Shown: one piece after another, positions 43,444 to 52,565 of the stretch
Layout of the letters: every line of letters begins with the position of its first letter
Position numbering within the stretch: position 1 is the stretch's first letter
Source: Spectribacter acetivorans
Lineage (GTDB): Bacteria; Pseudomonadota; Gammaproteobacteria; Nevskiales; Salinisphaeraceae
Reading direction: 5' to 3'
Assembly (NCBI RefSeq): GCF_031846305.1
Contig: NZ_JAVRHY010000004.1
Location: 186,001-250,000, forward strand
Length of the DNA stretch: 64,000 nucleotides
Notes under the pieces: model-generated
Databases searched by the model: none
Told to the model about the DNA's origin: nothing
What the model saw: only the letters and a program-made list of their open reading frames with translations
Program-made: the position numbers and the translations under genes

Positions 43444-45360
43444 ATGATCGCAATCCCGACTTTCTTCACGCGCTGGCTGCCGCTGATACCGGCCGCATTC
43501 ATCCTCGCCGGCTGCGCCGCTCTACCGACCGGCGGTGATCGCGGCGGCCCGGTGGACCGTGCCGCGGCAGCCGCTTCCCGCGGCGAGCCGTCACAGGCCT
43601 CGGTTCTGTATGAACAGGCGGCACAGGCGGCCAGTGAGCCCCGGCGGAGTCCGCTGTACCTGCGGGCCGCCGAGGCCGCGGTGGAAGCGGGCGACGGCGC
43701 GCGGGCGCAGCAGATGCTGAATCAGGTCAACGCCAACAGCCTCGGGGCCGACGACGAGGCCCGCCTGGTTTCGGTGGAACTGCGCGCCGAAGTGGCCGGC
43801 CTGTCCCCGGCCGAAGCACTGGACCGCATTTCGCCCCCCTCCGCCGGCGCGTCACCACTGGTGGCGGCCCGCACCTGGTCATTGCGCGCGGAGCTGTTGT
43901 TCGAGGCGGGGCGTACTATCGACGGCGTCCACGCCCTGGTTCAGCGCAGCGTGTGGCTGCTGGAGCCACGCGCGATACGCCGCAACGATGAACGCATCTG
44001 GGAGCGTCTGCGGGCGGCGCAATCGCCGGCACAGGACCGTGCCGCCCTGGCCGCGGCCGACGCCATCACCCGTGGCTGGGTGGAACTGGCCGGCATCGCC
44101 GGTCAGGTCACGCCCGATCGCGACACGCTCACCCGCGACCTGCAGGCCTGGGAACAGCGTCACCCCGGGCATCCGGCCACCCGCCACATCCTGCCCGAGC
44201 AGCTGGGCTATCAGCCGATGTCGCCGGACATGCCCGGCGCCGGCGGACGCGGCGCCCGGGTAGTGGGCCTGGCGCTGCCGCTTTCCGGGCAGTTCGAAGG
44301 CGCCGCCGGCGCCGTGCGGGACGGCTTTCTCGCCGGTTATTACGAGGAGTCCGCGCCGCGGGCGGATGTCCGCATCTACGACACCAATCGGCAACGCAAT
44401 GTGGCCGCGACGATTGACCAGGCCCGCGCCGACGGTGTCGGCATCCTGGTCGGACCGCTGGGCAAGGCGCAGGTTGCCGATCTCACCGGCGTGCCGCAGC
44501 TGCCGATGCCGGTGCTGGCGCTGAATTACCAGGACAACGCCGATCAGTTCCCCGGCTTCTATCAGTTCGGTCTCGCGCCCGAGGACGAAGCCCGGGCGGT
44601 TGCCGACCGCGCCGCCGCCGAGGGCTGGCGCCGCGCCATCGCGCTGGTGCCGGACGGCGACTGGGGCCAGCGGGTGCTGGGTGCCTTCGAGGAGGCGTTC
44701 TATTACGCGGGTGGTGATCTGGTGGATTACGCCACCTACGACACCTCGCAGAACGACCACGCCGAGCCGATCAAGCGGGTGCTCAGGTATACCGGTGTGC
44801 GCGAGGGACAGGCCCGCGAGGTTGCTACCAATGCTGATGGCGAACCGGTTGAGCAGGGCCGGCGCCAGGACGTGGACTTCGTGTTTCTGGCCGCCCAGCC
44901 CAACCACGCGCGGCTGATCCGCACTCAGCTGCGCTTCTACCGGGCCACGAGCCTGCCGGTGCTGGCCACCTCCCACGCCTATACCGGCCAGGTCGACCCG
45001 GACCGCGATATCGATCTGAACGGCCTGATGTTCGCCGACATGCCCTGGGTGCTGGCACGCGACGATGTCCCCCGGCTGAGCGCAATCGCCGAACGCTGGC
45101 CGGATGATGCCGACCGCTATCCGCGCCTGTTCGCCATGGGGCTGGATGCCTGGCGACTGGCGGCTCGCATCCGGGCCGGGGAAATGCGGGCGGGCGACCT
45201 GTTTGAGGGTGCGACCGGCGCGTTGTATCTGGAGCCCGACGGTCAGATCCGTCGCCGCCTGAACTGGGGCGAATTCAGCCGCGGCAAGCCCACGCCGATC
45301 GAGCCGGCACGGCCGGAAAACGGGTTCATCCCGCTGGACGCCGGGCAGAGCGGCAGCTGA
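43444..45360 (+). CDS. lpoA: Penicillin-binding protein activator LpoA
   Basis: A 638-residue outer-membrane lipoprotein that in enterics stimulates PBP1A from outside the sacculus. The signal peptide ends with the lipobox LAGC (C24). A TPR-like helical N-terminal domain (about 35-250) precedes a periplasmic-binding-protein fold (about 265-620, starting VVGLALPLSGQFEGAAGAVRDGF). The length resembles E. coli LpoA (678). Start: ATG at 43444; an upstream frame lacks a signal peptide. The order rsmI, lpoA, yraN, diaA is conserved in gammaproteobacteria. Confidence 0.94.
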   Translation: MIAIPTFFTRWLPLIPAAFILAGCAALPTGGDRGGPVDRAAAAASRGEPSQASVLYEQAAQAASEPRRSPLYLRAAEAAVEAGDGARAQQMLNQVNANSLGADDEARLVSVELRAEVAGLSPAEALDRISPPSAGASPLVAARTWSLRAELLFEAGRTIDGVHALVQRSVWLLEPRAIRRNDERIWERLRAAQSPAQDRAALAAADAITRGWVELAGIAGQVTPDRDTLTRDLQAWEQRHPGHPATRHILPEQLGYQPMSPDMPGAGGRGARVVGLALPLSGQFEGAAGAVRDGFLAGYYEESAPRADVRIYDTNRQRNVAATIDQARADGVGILVGPLGKAQVADLTGVPQLPMPVLALNYQDNADQFPGFYQFGLAPEDEARAVADRAAAEGWRRAIALVPDGDWGQRVLGAFEEAFYYAGGDLVDYATYDTSQNDHAEPIKRVLRYTGVREGQAREVATNADGEPVEQGRRQDVDFVFLAAQPNHARLIRTQLRFYRATSLPVLATSHAYTGQVDPDRDIDLNGLMFADMPWVLARDDVPRLSAIAERWPDDADRYPRLFAMGLDAWRLAARIRAGEMRAGDLFEGATGALYLEPDGQIRRRLNWGEFSRGKPTPIEPARPENGFIPLDAGQSGS

Positions 45361-45367
45361 TTCGCCC

Positions 45368-45730
45368 ATGCCCGCGACCACCCGGCAGGCCCGCGGCGCG
45401 GCCGCCGAGTCGGCGGTGCTGGAACGCGCCCGTCAGCAGGGCCTGCGCTGTCTGACCCGCAATTTTCGCCGCCCCGGCGGCGAACTCGACCTCGTCCTGG
45501 ACGACGGCGAGACCGTTATCGTGGTGGAAGTGCGCCAGCGCAGTCGATCGGATTACGGGCGGGCGGTGGAAACCGTCACCGCCCGCAAACAGCAGCGGCT
45601 CATCCATGCCGCCCGCTGTCTGCTGCAGGCCCGCCCGGCACTGGCGGCGCGGCCGCTGCGGTTCGACGTGGTGGGCGTGGGCCCCGATGGCGCTCTCGAA
45701 TGGATCGAGGACGCCTTTCAACTGGACTGA
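45368..45730 (+). CDS. yraN: UPF0102 family protein YraN (endonuclease-like)
   Basis: A 120-residue protein with a Holliday-junction-resolvase-like PD-(D/E)XK fold: RGAAAESAVLERARQQGL, then GGELDLVLDDGETVIVVEVRQR, where the EVR is normal in this family. Its cellular role is not established. It starts seven bases after lpoA and ends five bases before diaA, so it is probably cotranscribed. Confidence 0.92.
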   Translation: MPATTRQARGAAAESAVLERARQQGLRCLTRNFRRPGGELDLVLDDGETVIVVEVRQRSRSDYGRAVETVTARKQQRLIHAARCLLQARPALAARPLRFDVVGVGPDGALEWIEDAFQLD

Positions 45731-45735
45731 CGAGC

Positions 45736-46326
45736 ATGAGCACGACCCATCGGATCACCCAATTCTTCGAAGACAGCATCGCCGCCAAGCGCGATACGCT
45801 GACACGCACCCTGCCCCAGATCAGCGCCGCCGGCACCATGCTGGCCCACCAGCTGGCCGCCGGCCGCAAGATTCTTTCCTGCGGCAACGGCGGCTCGTCG
45901 GGCGACGCCCAGCATTTCTCCTCGGAATTGATCAACCGTTTCGAGCGGGAACGGCGGGCGCTGCCGGCGGTGGCGCTGACCACGGAAAGCTCGACGCTGA
46001 CCGCAATCGCCAACGACTACAGCTACGAGCGGCTGTTCTCCCGGCAGGTCGAGGCCTTGGGCCAGCCCGGTGACGTGCTGCTGGCAATCAGCACCAGCGG
46101 CAACTCGCCCAACGTGGTAGCGGCCATCGACAGCGCCCACGCGGCGTCGATGCGGGTACTGGCGCTGACCGGCCGGGACGGGGGAGCGATGGCCACCCGG
46201 CTGGGCGCGGAGGACATGGAACTGCGCGCCGCCTCCGACGTCACCGCCCGCATCCAGGAAGTGCACCTGCTGTTCATCCACTGCCTGTGCGACACCATCG
46301 ACGAAGCCCTGTTCGGGACGCCCTGA
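45736..46326 (+). CDS. diaA: SIS-domain protein DiaA (phosphoheptose isomerase family)
   Basis: A 196-residue SIS-domain protein. DiaA binds DnaA and promotes initiation at oriC in E. coli, while the paralogue GmhA makes heptose precursors. ILSCGNGGSSGDAQHFSSEL and LAISTSGNSPNVVAAI form the SIS fold. The position after lpoA-yraN argues for DiaA; GmhA activity cannot be excluded by sequence alone. The start at 45736 lies six bases after yraN. It converges with sspB. Confidence 0.85.
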   Translation: MSTTHRITQFFEDSIAAKRDTLTRTLPQISAAGTMLAHQLAAGRKILSCGNGGSSGDAQHFSSELINRFERERRALPAVALTTESSTLTAIANDYSYERLFSRQVEALGQPGDVLLAISTSGNSPNVVAAIDSAHAASMRVLALTGRDGGAMATRLGAEDMELRAASDVTARIQEVHLLFIHCLCDTIDEALFGTP

Positions 46327-46335
46327 GTCCGACGG

Positions 46336-46752
46336 CTACTTGACCACCTTGAGGTGACTGCCGCGCGGCTTGCCGCCGGTGTCGCTGTCATCATCACCGC
46401 CGGTGTCGGGCGGTGGCGGTTCGGGCGGGTCCTCGGCCTCGCCGAAGAGCATGCCCTCGCCGTTCTCGCGAGCGTAGAGCGCCAGCACCGCGCCGGGGGG
46501 CACATTCACCTGGAACGGCCGGCCGGAAAAGCGGGCCGAGAAGTGAATCCAGTCGTTGCCCAGCTCGAGATTGCGCACCGCGGTGGGGCTGACGTTGATG
46601 GTGATCCGGCTGTCCTCGGTGACGAACTCCCCCGGCACCTCGACGCCGACAGCATCGGCCGCCACCAGCAGATGCGGCGTCAGGCCGTTGTCCAGCACCC
46701 AGTCATAGATGGCCCGGATCAGATAAGGGCGGCGGGAAGTCACATCGGCCAT
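46336..46752 (-). CDS. sspB: ClpXP adaptor SspB
   Basis: A 138-residue adaptor that delivers ssrA-tagged proteins to ClpXP. The substrate-binding domain (about 1-105) begins TSRRPYLIRAIYDWVLDNG; a Pro/Asp/Gly-rich linker then leads to the C-terminal ClpX-binding tail RGSHLKVVK, comparable to the ALRVVK of E. coli SspB. It lies 25 bases after sspA and is probably cotranscribed. Confidence 0.96.
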   Translation of the reverse strand: MADVTSRRPYLIRAIYDWVLDNGLTPHLLVAADAVGVEVPGEFVTEDSRITINVSPTAVRNLELGNDWIHFSARFSGRPFQVNVPPGAVLALYARENGEGMLFGEAEDPPEPPPPDTGGDDDSDTGGKPRGSHLKVVK

Positions 46753-46777
46753 GGTAACGCGTGTCGTCGGGGGCCCG

Positions 46778-47407
46778 TCATCCCGCCCGCATGGCGGCTT
46801 CCTGCTCGGTCAGGCTGGCCCGGAAGGCAGCGCGCCCGAACAGGCGACGGGCGTATTCGCCTAGGCGCTTGCCCTGCTTGGGCGGCAGTTCCACGCCGTA
46901 ATGGTCCAGCCGCCAGAGGATCGGCGCGAAGGTGCAGTCCACCAATGAGAACTCCTCGCCCATGAAGGGACGGGCGGAGAAATCGGCGGCCAGGGTGGTG
47001 AGAATCTCGCGCAGGCGGGTGCGGGCCTTGCGGACCTGCGCCGGGGTGCCGTGCAGATCGTCGATCAGACCGTACAGGTCCTGTTCCATGCGGAAGATGG
47101 CCAGACGGTAGCGGGCCCGCATCACCGGATCCACCGGCATCAGCGGCGGATGGGGGAAGCGCTCGTCGAGGTATTCCATGATGATGCGCGGGTCGTACAT
47201 CACCAGATCACGGTCCACCAGCGTGGGCACCGTGTTGTAGGGATTGAGGTCGATCAGGTCTTCGCTGGTCTCGCCCGGCCGGACCTCGACCGTATCCAGG
47301 CTGTCGATCCCCTTTTCGGCGATCACCATCCGGATGCGATGACTGTGCGGACAGTCGGCGCCCGCGAACAGTGTCATCAGGGATCGCCGGCTGGCCGCGC
47401 TTACCAT
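46778..47407 (-). CDS. sspA: Stringent starvation protein A
   Basis: A 209-residue glutathione-S-transferase-fold protein that associates with RNA polymerase in stress in E. coli. The thioredoxin-like N-domain begins SLMTLFAGADCPHSHRIRMV and the helical domain contains FMGEEFSLVDCTFAPILWRLD. Catalytic GST residues are not expected in this family. It follows petC by 46 bases and precedes sspB, as in other proteobacteria. Confidence 0.95.
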   Translation of the reverse strand: MVSAASRRSLMTLFAGADCPHSHRIRMVIAEKGIDSLDTVEVRPGETSEDLIDLNPYNTVPTLVDRDLVMYDPRIIMEYLDERFPHPPLMPVDPVMRARYRLAIFRMEQDLYGLIDDLHGTPAQVRKARTRLREILTTLAADFSARPFMGEEFSLVDCTFAPILWRLDHYGVELPPKQGKRLGEYARRLFGRAAFRASLTEQEAAMRAG

Positions 47408-47453
47408 GAGCCGACCGCCTCAGACTTCATTGCCGATATCCAGCGATGGCGGA

Positions 47454-48185
47454 TCAATGCACGTCACGCCAGAATTCACGCTTGAGCAACCATGCCAGAA
47501 GCGTGAAAACCGCCAGGAAGAGAATCACCTTGAACCCCATGCCGTAACGCACCATTTTTGCGGGCTCGCCGGCGTACACCAGAAAATTGGTGATGTCGGC
47601 AACCGCCTGTTCGTACTGGTCCTCGCTCATGCTGCCGGCCTGAACCAGTTCGAACTCGGGCGCGCCACCGTGGCCACCGCCTCCGTCGTCGTGAGCCGGC
47701 TCGGCCTGATAGCCCTGCAGGGGGGCCAGCACGTGGGGCATCGCGGTGTTCGAGAACACCACGTTGTTGACGCCGGTCGGCCGGCTGTCATCGATGTAAT
47801 AGGTCCGCAGGAAGCTGTACAGCCAGTCCGCCCCGCGTGAACGCGCGACCAGCGTCAGATCCGGCGGCGCCTTGCCGAACCATGTCGACGACTTCTCGGG
47901 CAGCCCGGTGTGGATGCGCTCGTGATTCGGCACATCCGAGAAGATCAGGTTTTCCTGCACCATCTCCTCGGGAATGCCGAGATCATCGGTCATCCGCTGA
48001 TAGCGCAGATACTGCAGCGAGTGGCAGCCCGAACAGTAGTTCATGAACAGGCCGGCGCCTCGCTGCAGCGAGGCTTCGTTGCCCAGGTCCGGGCTGAAAT
48101 CGTAGGGCACCGCATGGCCACCGGCCGCCCACACACCCGGCGCCATCAGCGCTGCCGACAATATGAGTACCGCCCGCCGCATCAT
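47454..48185 (-). CDS. petC: Cytochrome c1 of the bc1 complex
   Basis: A 243-residue periplasm-facing haem protein passing electrons from the Rieske centre to cytochrome c. A signal peptide (about 1-20, ending VWAAG) is followed by the haem site CSGCH, a methionine-containing region FSNTAMPHVLAP, and a C-terminal membrane anchor. The ATG at 48185 overlaps the petB stop by four bases. It completes the petABC operon and implies respiration through ubiquinol-cytochrome c reductase. Confidence 0.96.
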   Translation of the reverse strand: MMRRAVLILSAALMAPGVWAAGGHAVPYDFSPDLGNEASLQRGAGLFMNYCSGCHSLQYLRYQRMTDDLGIPEEMVQENLIFSDVPNHERIHTGLPEKSSTWFGKAPPDLTLVARSRGADWLYSFLRTYYIDDSRPTGVNNVVFSNTAMPHVLAPLQGYQAEPAHDDGGGGHGGAPEFELVQAGSMSEDQYEQAVADITNFLVYAGEPAKMVRYGMGFKVILFLAVFTLLAWLLKREFWRDVH

Positions 48186-49411
48186 TGGGTCACCCTTTCC
48201 GGAACCGGCTTGGTCTTGTCGAGCCTGCTGTAGATGGGCATCAGCAGGAAGAATGCAAAGTACACAATGGTGCCGATCAGCGCCGCCGGACCACGCCAGC
48301 CGCCGGGCGGCTGGGTACCCAGATAGCCGAGCAGCAGGAACGACGCCACGAAGACCGCCAGGATCACCTTGAACAGCAAGCCCTTGTAGCGGATCGACTT
48401 GACCGGGCTGCGATCCAGCCACGGCAGGAAGAACAGGATGGCCACCGCGCCGAACATCAGGATCACGCCCCACAGTTTGGCCGGCACCCACAGCATGTCG
48501 AACGTGATCGCCCGCAGGATCGAGTAGAACGGCGTGAAATACCACACCGGCGCGATGTGATCCGGGGTGGCCAGCGGGTCGGCCGGCGTGAAGTTAGGCG
48601 GCTCCAGGAACAGGCCGCCGAACGTTGGCACGAAGAAGATCACGCCCGCGAACAGCATCAGGAACACCCCGACGCCGAACAGATCCTTGACCGTGTAGTA
48701 CGGGTGGAAGGGGATACCGTCCTTGGGAATGCCGCGCTCATCCTTGTTCTTCTTGATATCCACGCCATCGGGGTTGTTCGACCCCACGTGGTGCAGCGCC
48801 ATGATATGGGCGACCACCAGGCCCAGCAGCACGATCGGCAGCGCGACCACATGCAGAGCGAAGAAGCGGTTGAGGGTGGCGTCACCCAGGACGAAATCGC
48901 CCTTGACCCACGTCACCAGCGTATCGCCGATCACCGGAATGGCGCCGAACAGGGAAATGATCACCTGCGCGCCCCAGTAGGACATGTTGCCCCAGGGCAG
49001 CACGTAGCCCATGAAGGCTTCGGCCATCAGCACCAGGAAGATCAGGCAGCCGAATATCCAGATCAGCTCGCGCGGCTTCTGGTAGGAGCCGTAGAGCAGC
49101 GCCCGCATCATGTGCAGGTACACCACGATGAAGAAGAACGAGGCGCCGGTGGAGTGCATGTAGCGAATCAGCCAGCCCCACTCCACGTCGCGCATGATGT
49201 ATTCCACCGACGCGAAGGCTTCCGCCGCCGACGGGGTGTAGAACATCGTCAGCCAGATGCCGGTGAGCAGCTGGTTGACCAGTACCAGCATCGCCAGCGA
49301 GCCGAAGTAGTACCAGAAGTTGAAATTCTTGGGCGCGTAGTACTCGGAGATGTGTTCGCGCCACAGTTGCGAGGCCGGGAAGCGCTCGTCGATCCAGGTC
49401 ATCAGACTCAT
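48182..49411 (-). CDS. petB: Cytochrome b of the bc1 complex
   Basis: A 409-residue membrane protein with about eight helices that oxidises quinol and carries two b haems. The haem-ligand histidines appear in HSTGASFFFIVVYLH and LHVVALPIVLLGLVVAH, and the quinol-site region includes the PEW-like segment WYFTPFYSILRAI (PVWYF here). The start at 49411 touches the petA stop. The C-terminal part retains helices of the long form. Confidence 0.97.
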   Translation of the reverse strand: MSLMTWIDERFPASQLWREHISEYYAPKNFNFWYYFGSLAMLVLVNQLLTGIWLTMFYTPSAAEAFASVEYIMRDVEWGWLIRYMHSTGASFFFIVVYLHMMRALLYGSYQKPRELIWIFGCLIFLVLMAEAFMGYVLPWGNMSYWGAQVIISLFGAIPVIGDTLVTWVKGDFVLGDATLNRFFALHVVALPIVLLGLVVAHIMALHHVGSNNPDGVDIKKNKDERGIPKDGIPFHPYYTVKDLFGVGVFLMLFAGVIFFVPTFGGLFLEPPNFTPADPLATPDHIAPVWYFTPFYSILRAITFDMLWVPAKLWGVILMFGAVAILFFLPWLDRSPVKSIRYKGLLFKVILAVFVASFLLLGYLGTQPPGGWRGPAALIGTIVYFAFFLLMPIYSRLDKTKPVPERVTQ

Positions 49412-50007
49412 TACGCCGCCTCCGTCTCGCTGTCGGGATCTTCACCCACCACGATCACGCTGTCGTCGGCATAGCGATGGGGCGGCACCTGCATGTTCAG
49501 CGGCGCCGGCACACCCCGATAGACGCGTCCGGCAATGTCATAGGCCGAGCCGTGGCAGGCGCAGAAGAAGCCCGGATAGTCGAGCTGCCCCTGGGCGTTG
49601 TCCGGGCGATAGTCCGGCAGGCAGCCCAGATGCGTGCACAGCCCCACCATCACCAGATACTCCGGCTTGATCGAGCGCTGGGCGTTCTGGCAGTAGGACG
49701 GCTGCTGGGGCTTTTCACTGTCGGGATCGCGCAATTCGCCGGATACCGGCTCCAGCGATGCCAGCATCTCGTCGGTACGCCGAACGATCCACACCGGCTT
49801 GCCCCGCCACACCACGGTCAGCCGCGCGCCCGGTTCGAGTTCGCCGACATTCACTTCCACCGGCGCCCCCGCCGCCCGCGCTCGCGCGCTGGGCTGCCAG
49901 GAACTGATAAACGGAACGGCCACGAATGCGGCGCCCACACCACCAACGGCCGAGGTGGCAGTGGTCAAGAATCGGCGCTTGCCGACATCGACCCCCTCGT
50001 TGCTCAT
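49411..50007 (-). CDS. petA: Rieske iron-sulfur protein of the bc1 complex
   Basis: A 198-residue protein carrying the 2Fe-2S centre. A twin-arginine signal, KRRFLTTATSAVGG, precedes a membrane helix (about 12-35). The cluster ligands are CTHLGC and CACHGSAYD. It is the first gene of petABC, with its own promoter in the 122-base gap after hisC. Confidence 0.97.
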   Translation of the reverse strand: MSNEGVDVGKRRFLTTATSAVGGVGAAFVAVPFISSWQPSARARAAGAPVEVNVGELEPGARLTVVWRGKPVWIVRRTDEMLASLEPVSGELRDPDSEKPQQPSYCQNAQRSIKPEYLVMVGLCTHLGCLPDYRPDNAQGQLDYPGFFCACHGSAYDIAGRVYRGVPAPLNMQVPPHRYADDSVIVVGEDPDSETEAA

Positions 50008-50114
50008 GAGACCTGTCCTCTGACGATACGCTCAAGGGATGCGGCTGCGAGGCGTAATACCGCGCGCCGATGACGGCACGAAACGGTCGGGATCGCCCAC
50101 TGCTGCGGTGACTC

Positions 50115-50120
50115 AGTATA
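50115..50120 (-). promoter_or_regulatory. petA promoter -10 (extended)
   Basis: Reading leftward, TGG followed by TATACT (50120-50115) forms an extended -10 element; a good -35 box is not evident, which is usual with extended -10 promoters. It predicts a leader of about 100 bases for petABC. Confidence 0.5.
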
Positions 50121-50129
50121 CCACAGCGG

Positions 50130-51215
50130 TCAGCCGCGATCGGCGGCAGTAACCACCTCCAGCGCCCGGATCAGGGCGTCGATTTCCGCCGGCGTTCCCA
50201 CCGTTGCCCGCAGACAATCCGCCACCCGCGGATGGCTGCCGTGAAGATTCTTGATCAGGACACCCTGCTCGCGCAGCGCCGCGTGCCAGGCCGGCGCGCG
50301 ACCCGGCGGCACCCGCATCAGCAGAAAATTGGCCTGACTGGGAAACACCTCGACCCCGTCCAGGCCTGCCAGCGCCGACGCCAGGCGCGGCCGCTCCCTG
50401 CGGATCGCCTCGGCCTGCGCCTGAAACGCGGGATAGTGCGCGAGTGCCAGGGCCGCGGCGGCCTGGGTCAGGCTGTTCACGTTGTAGGGCAGTCGCAGAG
50501 GTTCCAGCGCCTCGATCCAGGCCGGGGCGCCGGCCAGCAACCCCAGCCGCAGCCCGGCCAGCCCGAGTTTGGACACCGTGCGCATGATCAGCAGCTGCGG
50601 GTAATCGTCCAGCCACGCGAGGCAGTCATCATCCGCGAACGGAAAATAGGCCTCGTCGATCACCATGGCGCCGGGCGCCGCCTCCACAACGCGGCGCAGC
50701 GCCGCGGCATCAAAGGCATTGCCGGTCGGATTGTTCGGCTGGGCCACGATCACCAGTGCCGGCTGCTCTCGCTCGATGGCCGAGACCATGGCATCGGCGT
50801 CCAGCGAAAAATCATCCGCCAGCGGCACCGACACGCAGCGCAGCCCCACGGTGCGCGCGATCAGGCCGAACATGGCGAAACCCGGCGCCGGGGTCACCAG
50901 ACAAGCGTCGGGCGCAGCCACCGCCAGCATCAGTATCTGCAGGATTTCATCGGAGCCGTTGCCCAGCATCAGCGATGCCGACGCGGGAATGCCCATCGCC
51001 TGCCGCAGCGCCTGCTTGACCTCGCGCGCCGCGGCATCGGGGTAGCGATTGACCGGCAGGCCACTCAGCGCCTCGCCCCACTGCCCGGCCACCTCGGCCG
51101 GCAGATCGAAGGGGTTCTCCATCGCGTCGAGCTTGATCAGGCCGTCGGCCTCGGCCACCTGGTAGGCCTGCAGCCCGCGCAGTTCCGGGCGCAGCCAGTC
51201 GTCGGGCCGGCTCAT
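50130..51215 (-). CDS. hisC: Histidinol-phosphate aminotransferase
   Basis: A 361-residue PLP enzyme of histidine synthesis. The PLP-binding lysine is in MRTVSKLGLAGLRLG (K216), with NGSDEIL, AQPNNPTGN and DEAYFPF in place. The ATG at 51215 gives the usual length; a TTG at 51245 would add ten residues. Neither start has a clear ribosome site. It follows hisD by 45 bases in the murA-hisG-hisD-hisC run. Confidence 0.95.
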   Translation of the reverse strand: MSRPDDWLRPELRGLQAYQVAEADGLIKLDAMENPFDLPAEVAGQWGEALSGLPVNRYPDAAAREVKQALRQAMGIPASASLMLGNGSDEILQILMLAVAAPDACLVTPAPGFAMFGLIARTVGLRCVSVPLADDFSLDADAMVSAIEREQPALVIVAQPNNPTGNAFDAAALRRVVEAAPGAMVIDEAYFPFADDDCLAWLDDYPQLLIMRTVSKLGLAGLRLGLLAGAPAWIEALEPLRLPYNVNSLTQAAAALALAHYPAFQAQAEAIRRERPRLASALAGLDGVEVFPSQANFLLMRVPPGRAPAWHAALREQGVLIKNLHGSHPRVADCLRATVGTPAEIDALIRALEVVTAADRG

Positions 51216-51260
51216 CGCGCGTTGGTAAAAGGTAACCGGCGGCAACCCGGGCGGCGTGTT

Positions 51261-52565
51261 TCAGGCATCGCTGCCGCCCGCCCGGGCCTCGGCCGATTGC
51301 GCGTGGGCCTCCAGCCCTTCGCCGCGCGCCAGCGTCGCGGCAATCGGGGCCAGCCGGGCTGCACCGGCGGGCGAGGCCTGGATCACGGACAACCGCTTCT
51401 GGAAGTCATAAACCCCCAGCGGGGACGAGAAGCGGGCCGTGCGGCCGGTGGGCAGCACGTGGTTGGGCCCGGCGCAGTAGTCACCGAACGCTTCCGGCGA
51501 ATAATGACCCATGAACACCGCGCCGGCATGGCGGATGTCGTCGATGATCACGTCCGGCCGGTCCAGCGCCAGCTCCAGATGCTCGGGCGCGATGCGGTTG
51601 CTCAGATCGACGGCCTCGTCCAGATCGCGGGTGTGGATCAGCGCACCGTGGGCGGCCAGCGACGCCCGGATGATCGCCGCCCGCGGCTGCTCGTCCAGCC
51701 GTCGTTCAACCGCGGCGGCCACCGCATCCAGGTAATCGGCATCCGGGCTGATCACGATCGCCCGGGCCTCCTCGTCATGCTCGGCCTGGGCAAACATGTC
51801 GAGCGCCGCCCATTCGGGATTGCCGCTGCCATCGGCAAGAATCAGCACTTCCGAGGGGCCGGCGATCATGTCGATGCCGACCTGACCGAAGACTTCCCGC
51901 TTGGCCGCAGCCACATAGGCATTGCCGGGGCCGACGATCTTGTCCACCGCCGGCACCGTCTCGGTACCGTAGGCAAGCGCGGCCACCGCCTGGGCGCCGC
52001 CGATCGTAAACATGCGATCCACCCCCGCCAGCGCCGCCGCGGCCAGAACCAGCGGATTGGTTTCGCCCGCCCGCTGGGGCGATACCAGAATGATTTCCCC
52101 CACGCCTGCCACCTGCGCCGGGATCGCGTTCATCAGCACGGTCGAGGGGTAGGCTGCCTTGCCGCCCGGGGCGTAGACGCCCACCCGTTCCAGCGGCCGT
52201 ACCAGCTGACCCAGGGTGTTGCCGTCGTCGTCCTCGAACTGCCAGGCGTCGATGCGCTGGCACTCGGCGTAATCGCGCAGGCGGTCGGCGGCGTGGCGCA
52301 GCGCGTCGCGCTCCCGCCCGGGGATGTCCAGCAGCGCCTGCTCGAGTCGCTCGCGGCTGATTTCCAGCCCGGCCACCGAGTCGGCCTGCACGCCGTCGAG
52401 CTCGCGGCTGTAAGCCAGCAACGCGGCATCGCCACGGGTGCGGACCTCGTGGATGATCCGTCCCACCCGGTCGGCCACTTCGGTCTCGCGTTCGTCCTCG
52501 CGCCGGATGAACGCGGTGAACTCGGCGTCGAAACCGGGCTGCGAGCTAGCCAGCCGCCGCATCAC
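51261..52565 (-). CDS. hisD: Histidinol dehydrogenase
   Basis: A 434-residue zinc- and NAD-dependent enzyme performing the last two steps of histidine synthesis. YAPGGKAAYPSTVLMNAIPA, GPGNAYVAAAKREVFG and GPSEVLILADG are family signatures, and FMGHYSPEAFGDYCAGPNH supplies zinc and catalytic residues. The start overlaps hisG by 20 bases (a second ATG is one codon later), suggesting coupling. Confidence 0.97.
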   Translation of the reverse strand: MMRRLASSQPGFDAEFTAFIRREDERETEVADRVGRIIHEVRTRGDAALLAYSRELDGVQADSVAGLEISRERLEQALLDIPGRERDALRHAADRLRDYAECQRIDAWQFEDDDGNTLGQLVRPLERVGVYAPGGKAAYPSTVLMNAIPAQVAGVGEIILVSPQRAGETNPLVLAAAALAGVDRMFTIGGAQAVAALAYGTETVPAVDKIVGPGNAYVAAAKREVFGQVGIDMIAGPSEVLILADGSGNPEWAALDMFAQAEHDEEARAIVISPDADYLDAVAAAVERRLDEQPRAAIIRASLAAHGALIHTRDLDEAVDLSNRIAPEHLELALDRPDVIIDDIRHAGAVFMGHYSPEAFGDYCAGPNHVLPTGRTARFSSPLGVYDFQKRLSVIQASPAGAARLAPIAATLARGEGLEAHAQSAEARAGGSDA